Source of the DNA: Anaerolinea thermolimosa
GTDB lineage: Bacteria; Chloroflexota; Anaerolineae; Anaerolineales; Anaerolineaceae
Direction: 5' to 3'
NCBI RefSeq assembly: GCF_001050195.2
Contig: NZ_DF967965.1
Span: forward strand, 3,275,734 to 3,339,733
Length of the DNA stretch: 64,000 nucleotides
Shown here: positions 59,626 to 64,000 of the stretch, one piece after another
Layout of the letters: every line of letters starts with the position of its first letter
Numbering within the stretch: the stretch's first letter is position 1
Notes under the pieces: generated by a model
Seen by the model: the letters and a program-made list of their open reading frames with translations, nothing else
Told to the model about the DNA's origin: nothing
Database searches by the model: none
Translations under genes and position numbers: made by a program

Positions 59626-60714
59626 ATGAATTCTTTCATCTACCCATTTGCATTCACCGAAGATGACACCAGTCAGGTGCGAGGAGCGCTGGAGCTGGAA
59701 GAGCCGCTTCCCTACCGTCATCACGGACAAGGAAGCGGCTTTTACCGTCAGGGCAGGATGATCCTGGAAGACGGGCACCGGCTTGACCTGGTGCTCTACC
59801 ACAGCCAGGCCACCGAAACCTTTATCTACCTGCGAAAGACGCCCCTCAACCGAAACCTGCTGGAGATCATCGGCCTGAACCCGTCAGAAATCCCCACCCT
59901 CCCGGAAGTGACTCTGCCGGGCCAGCTCTGCCTGGGAGCCGAGCGTGTCCATCAGGTGGGTACCGCCATTCGAGACGTGATCGGCTCACCGGTGTTGCGC
60001 TCGACCTTTACGCATTACCAACAGCAGAACATCGCCGTCTTTCCCATCGTCCGCGAGGGTCTTAAATACCAGGTCAGCGAGGCCATCTTCGATGAATATG
60101 GGAATTATTGCGATGAAATCGTACTCGATGCTCACCATGTGTTTGACCGGTCAGTGCCCATCTACAACCGAAAAGTAGAAATGACCCTTTTCAAAGACAA
60201 GGATTTTGACCAGGTACGCCGTGAGAACATTCATGTGGCGTTTGTCGCCGACAGCATCGCCAGTGGCCTGGTGATGAAAGAGGTTATCGCGCGCATCCGG
60301 GAGCGTTTTGACCACCTCCGGCAGGTAGAAGTGGTTGCCCCGCTGGCCACTATCCGTGGGCTTTGCCGCCTTGCCCGTGCCGAGACCACGCGCGATCTTC
60401 CCATCCGCCTGCACGTCTTCGAGACCCTGCTCAACGCTCTGCCGCCCGATTATTATTATTCGGCTCACTACAACGTCCCGCAACTGCATTTCGATCCCCG
60501 CCTGGAAGAAGCCTACCGCGCCTGGTGGGGGCAGGACGGGTCTGGCCGCTGGATTGCCGACACCGCCTGTGCCGGTTATGGCTGGAGTGAGGTTTTCTTC
60601 TCACCGCGGCGGCAGATTGAAATGATAAATGCCGAACTGGGCTCACGCCATGGTCTGACCATTGCCGATCTGGTAAAGCGCAGGATTGTTCAGTCTCTGG
60701 CGATTCAATCCTAG
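59626..60714 (+). CDS. Uncharacterised protein with phosphoribosyltransferase-like core
   Basis: A 362-aa soluble protein I cannot assign to a named family. The middle resembles a type I phosphoribosyltransferase: NIAVFPIVREGLKYQVSEAI recalls the start of uracil PRTase (PILRAG), and NIHVAFVADSIASGLVMKEV sits where the PRPP-binding loop (VDDxxATG) would be, with a helix after it. VEVVAPLATIRGLCRL then fits the next strand. The N-terminal 110 residues look like a separate beta-rich part, and the C-terminus has YYYSAHYNVPQLHFD. GGAGGAG precedes the ATG. Gene stands just upstream of murJ with 22 nt between, but murJ has its own leaderless promoter. Function open: base salvage, nucleotide sensing or ligand binding. 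Confidence 0.5.
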   Translation: MNSFIYPFAFTEDDTSQVRGALELEEPLPYRHHGQGSGFYRQGRMILEDGHRLDLVLYHSQATETFIYLRKTPLNRNLLEIIGLNPSEIPTLPEVTLPGQLCLGAERVHQVGTAIRDVIGSPVLRSTFTHYQQQNIAVFPIVREGLKYQVSEAIFDEYGNYCDEIVLDAHHVFDRSVPIYNRKVEMTLFKDKDFDQVRRENIHVAFVADSIASGLVMKEVIARIRERFDHLRQVEVVAPLATIRGLCRLARAETTRDLPIRLHVFETLLNALPPDYYYSAHYNVPQLHFDPRLEEAYRAWWGQDGSGRWIADTACAGYGWSEVFFSPRRQIEMINAELGSRHGLTIADLVKRRIVQSLAIQS

Positions 60715-60724
60715 GCTTTCATCT

Positions 60725-60736
60725 TATAATCACCCC
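60725..60736 (+). promoter_or_regulatory. -10 box for leaderless murJ transcript
   Basis: TATAAT (60725-60730), CACCCC, ATG at 60737; +1 falls on the start codon. The box lies just after the stop of the upstream gene. Confidence 0.65.
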
Positions 60737-62341
60737 ATGACTTCGTCTGCTCCTCCTTCTGCGGGGCGGCAAATCGCTCGCGCCGCCGGAACCGTCATGC
60801 TGGCCTTCCTCCTCACCCAGCTCATTGGCCTGCTGCGAGTGGTGGTGGTTTACCGGGCTTTCGGAGCCAGCGCCGAGATGGATTCCTTCAATGCGGCCAA
60901 CCGGGTGGCTGAACTCCTTTTCAACCTGGTAGCTGGCGGAGCGCTGGGTTCGGCGTTTATTCCCACCTTCACCGGCCTGCTGGCGCGTAAAGACCACGAC
61001 ACTGCCTGGAAACTGGCCTCAGCCGTGGCCAACCTCCTTTTTCTCGTCCTCACCCTGCTGGCCGTGCTCTGCATGGTCTTCGCCCCGCAGATCGTGCGCC
61101 ACGGCCTGTATGTGCTCGCCCCCGGCGATTCGCCGGGCCAGGAGGCTCTCACCACCGCCCTTCTGCGGTTATTGCTCCCCACCGTGGTGATTTTTGGGCT
61201 GAGCGGACTGGTCATGGGCATTCTTAATGCCCATCAGCGCTTCTGGCTGCCGGCCATCGCCCCGGCCATGTATTCGCTCGGCCAGATAGGCGGGGTGCTG
61301 CTTCTGCCCTCAGGCCTGGGAATCTACCGCCTGGCGGCGGGAGCGCTGGCGGGGGCGCTCTTTCACCTGCTGGTGCAACTCCCCGACCTGGTACGCCTGC
61401 GCGGGCGGTACTGGCTGTTGCTCGGCGGACGCATGGCCGAAGTGCAGGAGGTGGCCCGCCTGATGGGCCCGCGCGTGCTGGGCGTGGCCGTGGTGCAACT
61501 CAACTTTATCGTCAACACCATCATTGCCCTCAGCCTGCCCGAAGGTTCGGTTTCGGCAGTGACGCTCGCGTTCACCTGGATGTTAATGCCCCAGGTGGCC
61601 ATTGCTCAATCTGTGGCAGTGGCGGCCATGCCCACCTTCTCAGCTCAGGCCGCCCTGGGCCGCCTGGATGAACTGCGCACGGCACTGGCGGCCACCCTGC
61701 GCGGGGTGATCCTGCTGGCACTACCGGCGGCCCTGGGGCTGATTCTCCTGCGCACGCCACTTATTCGCCTGCTGTATGAAAATGCCACCTTCACCCCCCC
61801 GATGACCCGCATGGTCACCTGGGCACTCCTCTGGTATGCTCTCGGATTACCCGCGCACTCTTTGCTTGAGGTCATCGTGCGGGCATTTTATGCCCTGCGC
61901 GACACACGTACACCGGTGAGCGTGGGGGTGGTGGCCATGTCACTCAATGTGGGGTTCAGCTTTGCCTTTTCAGCCGGTTTCAGCCGCCTGGGCTGGATGC
62001 CGCACGGCGGACTGGCACTGGCCAATTCGCTGGCCACCCTGCTGGAAATGAGCACCCTGCTGGTACTGCTGCGGCGTCGGCTCGGCGGGCTGGGGGGGCG
62101 TAACGTACTCATGGCGCTCGGGCAGGCCGGGGTGGGGCTGGCCTTGCTGGGTGCAGGCCTGTGGGCCTGGCTGACTTTTGGAATTTCTCTGCCAGACTGG
62201 CTGATCGTCGGGGGCGGGGCAGCCCTGGGGGTGCTGGCTTATGCTGTCGGGCTGGCTTTGCTGTGCGTGCCCGAATGGCATGCACTGCTGCAGGCAGGCC
62301 GCCGCCTTCTCGCCCGATGGCATTTAACCCATATCTCCTGA
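60737..62341 (+). CDS. murJ: Lipid II flippase MurJ
   Basis: Membrane protein of the MviN/MurJ branch of the MOP superfamily, 534 aa and 14 helices, that moves lipid II to the outer face for cell-wall synthesis. Family segments: LLRVVVVYRAFGASAEMDSF, ANRVAELLFNLVAGGALGSAF (the Arg and Leu line of the cavity), FIPTFTGLL, GILNAHQRFWLPAIAPAMY and LLYENATFT. The start at 60737 is preferred over an in-frame ATG 51 nt earlier because of the leaderless promoter and the canonical N-terminus. Its presence argues for a peptidoglycan-containing bacterium. Confidence 0.92.
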   Translation: MTSSAPPSAGRQIARAAGTVMLAFLLTQLIGLLRVVVVYRAFGASAEMDSFNAANRVAELLFNLVAGGALGSAFIPTFTGLLARKDHDTAWKLASAVANLLFLVLTLLAVLCMVFAPQIVRHGLYVLAPGDSPGQEALTTALLRLLLPTVVIFGLSGLVMGILNAHQRFWLPAIAPAMYSLGQIGGVLLLPSGLGIYRLAAGALAGALFHLLVQLPDLVRLRGRYWLLLGGRMAEVQEVARLMGPRVLGVAVVQLNFIVNTIIALSLPEGSVSAVTLAFTWMLMPQVAIAQSVAVAAMPTFSAQAALGRLDELRTALAATLRGVILLALPAALGLILLRTPLIRLLYENATFTPPMTRMVTWALLWYALGLPAHSLLEVIVRAFYALRDTRTPVSVGVVAMSLNVGFSFAFSAGFSRLGWMPHGGLALANSLATLLEMSTLLVLLRRRLGGLGGRNVLMALGQAGVGLALLGAGLWAWLTFGISLPDWLIVGGGAALGVLAYAVGLALLCVPEWHALLQAGRRLLARWHLTHIS

Positions 62342-62399
62342 TGCTCTGGCGTTGGGCAATACTGCCCTGCGAACCTTTTCTGGAAATGGAGGGATGACC

Positions 62400-63155
62400 A
62401 TGAAAGACTTTTTTGCCGAATTTCTCAAGAAGACGTCTTACCCGTTTTTATCACCCAGCCCACAGTCGCAGGGGGCGCCTCAACCTCCGCTGGAAATGCC
62501 CCTGCCAGACGACGCCGCACTCATCTCCCTGCCGGCGCCAGAAACCTTTTCCATCCCACCGGTTGACCTGCGTACCCTCATCGAGCAGCGCCGCACGCTG
62601 CGCCGCTACGCTGATACCCCCCTCACGCTGGAAGAACTTTCCTACCTTCTCTGGCTCACTCAGGGGGTCAAACGCGTCACCGCCCGCCCTGCCACCCTGC
62701 GCACGGTACCCTCGGCCGGAGCGCGACATGCCTTCGAGACCTTCCTCCTGATCAACCGGGTGCAGGGGTTACAGCCGGGCCTCTACCGCTTTGCAGCCAG
62801 CCGGCATGCTCTGGTGCATCTTTCAGCCCCGGCAGATATTGCCGAGCGCATTTTTACGGCCACTCACAACCAGGAACACGTCCGCCTGAGCGCCGTGACC
62901 TTCCTGTGGGTAGCCGATACCTGGCGCATGGCCTGGCGGTATGTGGAACGTTCCATGCGTTATCTTTTCCTGGACGCCGGGCACGTCTGCCAGAATTTGT
63001 ACCTGGCCGCCGAATCGATTGGCTGTGGGGTGTGTGCCATTGCCGCTTTTGAGGATGAGGCCATGAATGCCGCCCTGGAGCTGGACGGCGTGGATCGGTT
63101 TGCTATTTATCTGGCGACGGTGGGCAAGAAGGAAGCCGATCAATCATCGGCGTAA
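62400..63155 (+). CDS. SagB/ThcOx-type nitroreductase-fold dehydrogenase
   Basis: FMN-dependent dehydrogenase of the nitroreductase superfamily, 251 aa. SagB-type features: a hydrophilic N-terminal extension, then RRTLRRYADTPLTLEELSYL, LWLTQGVK, RTVPSAGARHAFETFLLINR, and the C-terminal QNLYLAAESIGCGVCAIAAF. SagB enzymes oxidise azolines to azoles in ribosomal peptides, but many homologues such as this one stand without a cyclodehydratase and probably act on other small molecules. Start at 62400 (GGAGGG 6 nt upstream) is preferred over 62394. The 3' end overlaps the convergent CYTH gene by 16 nt. Confidence 0.85.
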   Translation: MKDFFAEFLKKTSYPFLSPSPQSQGAPQPPLEMPLPDDAALISLPAPETFSIPPVDLRTLIEQRRTLRRYADTPLTLEELSYLLWLTQGVKRVTARPATLRTVPSAGARHAFETFLLINRVQGLQPGLYRFAASRHALVHLSAPADIAERIFTATHNQEHVRLSAVTFLWVADTWRMAWRYVERSMRYLFLDAGHVCQNLYLAAESIGCGVCAIAAFEDEAMNAALELDGVDRFAIYLATVGKKEADQSSA

Positions 63156-63754
63156 GACAACCCCATGTCATCGGGTTGAACGGAGACCCCCTGCAAGGCC
63201 CGGAAACTGAGATCAGAAGGGGGAAGGCCAAAGGTTCGGCGCACCTCTTCAAATAACGCCAGGTAACTGAGCGCGCTCCGGGCCTCCCAGCGCAGGCCAA
63301 GCTGTTCTGCCAGCCGGCGAATCTCATCCGCATTTTCCCCTTCGATCTCCACAAAATGGCCGTAGGGCATTTCATCCAGCACCACCACCGTTTCACCCAG
63401 GCGGTAGGTGGTGCGGTATTTTTCATAACGAACAACCACATGGTAGCCCAGGGCCTCCAGCAAATGCTGAGCCGCGGTGAAATTACTCACCTCGAATTCA
63501 ATCTCCTGGCGCATGGAAACTTCTTCACCGATCCGCGCCGGGCCTTTGAAGGTCATCACGGCGCGATGATCACGCCGCAGCCGCAGTACCTGACGTGCCT
63601 GAGCCAGTTCTCCCCTTTCGTTATCAAAACGCAGGTTGATCTCATAAACCCGCGGGCTTTCCAGCTGCGCGCCTAACGCCTCCAGGCGGGATTGCAGGGC
63701 TTGTAAATTTCGCACCATAAATTTGGCCTCAATTTCTTGTTCGTTGCTTGCCAT
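63140..63754 (-). CDS. CYTH-domain protein (class IV adenylate cyclase/triphosphatase type)
   Basis: A 204-aa CYTH protein, a beta-barrel tunnel that binds triphosphates with divalent metals; members are CyaB-like adenylate cyclases, thiamine triphosphatases or inorganic triphosphatases. The N-terminal E-x-E-x-K signature is in EIEAKF, with FDNERGELAQARQVLRLRRD, VMTFKGPA (Lys) and EIEFEV and VEIEGEN acidic strands in order. Its start overlaps the next minus-strand gene by 26 nt. Which activity it has cannot be told from sequence; annotation as class IV adenylate cyclase should be treated with care. Confidence 0.85.
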   Translation of the reverse strand: MASNEQEIEAKFMVRNLQALQSRLEALGAQLESPRVYEINLRFDNERGELAQARQVLRLRRDHRAVMTFKGPARIGEEVSMRQEIEFEVSNFTAAQHLLEALGYHVVVRYEKYRTTYRLGETVVVLDEMPYGHFVEIEGENADEIRRLAEQLGLRWEARSALSYLALFEEVRRTFGLPPSDLSFRALQGVSVQPDDMGLSYADD

Positions 63755-64000
63755 GGTATCCCTTTCCTTCCAGCGCTGTCCGCACCACCCACTCCAGGAA
63801 AAGCCATCCGATGAGAGTCACGCCCAGAGAGAATGGCCAGTTAACCTGCATATCTGGTGAGCGCGTGAACGCCAGCCGGTCGACCCAGTAAGACAGGGTG
63901 AAGACCAGCCCGATGATCCTCACCGCTGCCACCCGCCAGGGGGTCGAATGAACCATCAACGCCGCCCCTGCCAGCCCGGAGCCCCCCCACAGCACACCCC
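63729..64000 (-). CDS. Small membrane protein, 5' end outside the window
   Basis: The frame is open to the window edge, so the start is not seen; about 90 residues are visible. There are two or three hydrophobic segments (WRVAAVRIIGLVFTLSYWVD and PFSLGVTLIGWLFLEWVV) and a basic C-terminal tail (GKGYHGKQRTRN). No family recognised. It overlaps the CYTH gene by 26 nt and is probably transcribed with it. Confidence 0.5.
   Translation of the reverse strand, partial: GVLWGGSGLAGAALMVHSTPWRVAAVRIIGLVFTLSYWVDRLAFTRSPDMQVNWPFSLGVTLIGWLFLEWVVRTALEGKGYHGKQRTRN

Noticed and set aside
1..64000. CRISPR arrays, tRNA or rRNA genes, insertion sequences, prophage
   Set aside because: No regular spaced repeats, cloverleaf sequences, transposase or phage genes were found; the largest gene-free gap is about 410 nt.

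Overview
The window reads as a chromosome segment of a GC-rich bacterium, most likely a member of the Chloroflexota (class Anaerolineae or a close relative). This is an inference from gene content and protein style: ChvE/XylF-type sugar ABC transport, NarL-type two-component systems fused to unusual partners, a stand-alone-type transglutaminase domain joined to UvrA, and a secreted protease ending in a short YLPVIAR-like tail. No rRNA, tRNA, CRISPR array, insertion sequence or prophage was seen. Gene density is high, three convergent gene pairs share a stop tetranucleotide (YTAG), and at least six genes have a -10 box exactly 6-7 nt before the ATG, which predicts leaderless mRNAs.

Layout. 1-7.4 kb: 3' part of a chemoreceptor, a UxuA-family mannonate dehydratase, an HD hydrolase, and a two-gene unit of imidazolonepropionase and a large tubulin-like protein. 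7.4-10.6 kb: a subtilisin-family secreted protease broken by a small deletion at the catalytic Asp. 10.7-17.3 kb: LigT-like phosphodiesterase, gatC-gatA, a low-GC YfhO-like membrane protein, a Yip1 protein and a nicotinate phosphoribosyltransferase. 17.5-21.1 kb: two adjacent signalling proteins in which one has a dead receiver with an intact kinase and the other a dead kinase with a phosphorylatable receiver. 21.2-24.8 kb: CutA, a redox protein (CPHC domain fused to a CcdA-like membrane domain), and an ECF sigma factor with its membrane partner. 24.9-30.6 kb: a complete seven-gene Mrp Na+/H+ antiporter operon (mrpABCDEFG).

30.6-36.4 kb: a B12-binding protein and an opine-dehydrogenase-like protein behind a perfect 20-bp LacI-type operator, a CBS protein with an ArsB/NhaD-like transporter, and a LacI-family repressor that may act on that operator. 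36.5-39.5 kb: a methyltransferase and a folate operon (folE, FolM-like reductase, folB, folK). 39.9-47.8 kb: a sugar locus with a PfkB kinase, a binding-protein/ATPase/permease transporter, a REC-LuxR-REC regulator, and a histidine kinase whose input domain is a degenerate sugar-transporter ABC ATPase. This last locus is the best candidate for an undescribed system: a soluble kinase that may read the state of a sugar permease through a non-hydrolysing copy of the transporter's own motor domain.

47.9-52.4 kb: a transglutaminase-UvrA fusion and a DinB-family protein. 52.6-57.2 kb: a heterodimeric ABC exporter and a flavin-type oxidase-fold protein behind a structured leader that ends in an intrinsic terminator (candidate riboswitch or attenuator). 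57.2-59.5 kb: a membrane-proteolysis operon (rhomboid, SDH/ClpP-fold protease, membrane coiled-coil protein). 59.6-64 kb: a PRTase-like protein, MurJ, a SagB-type dehydrogenase, a CYTH-domain protein and the edge of a small membrane protein.
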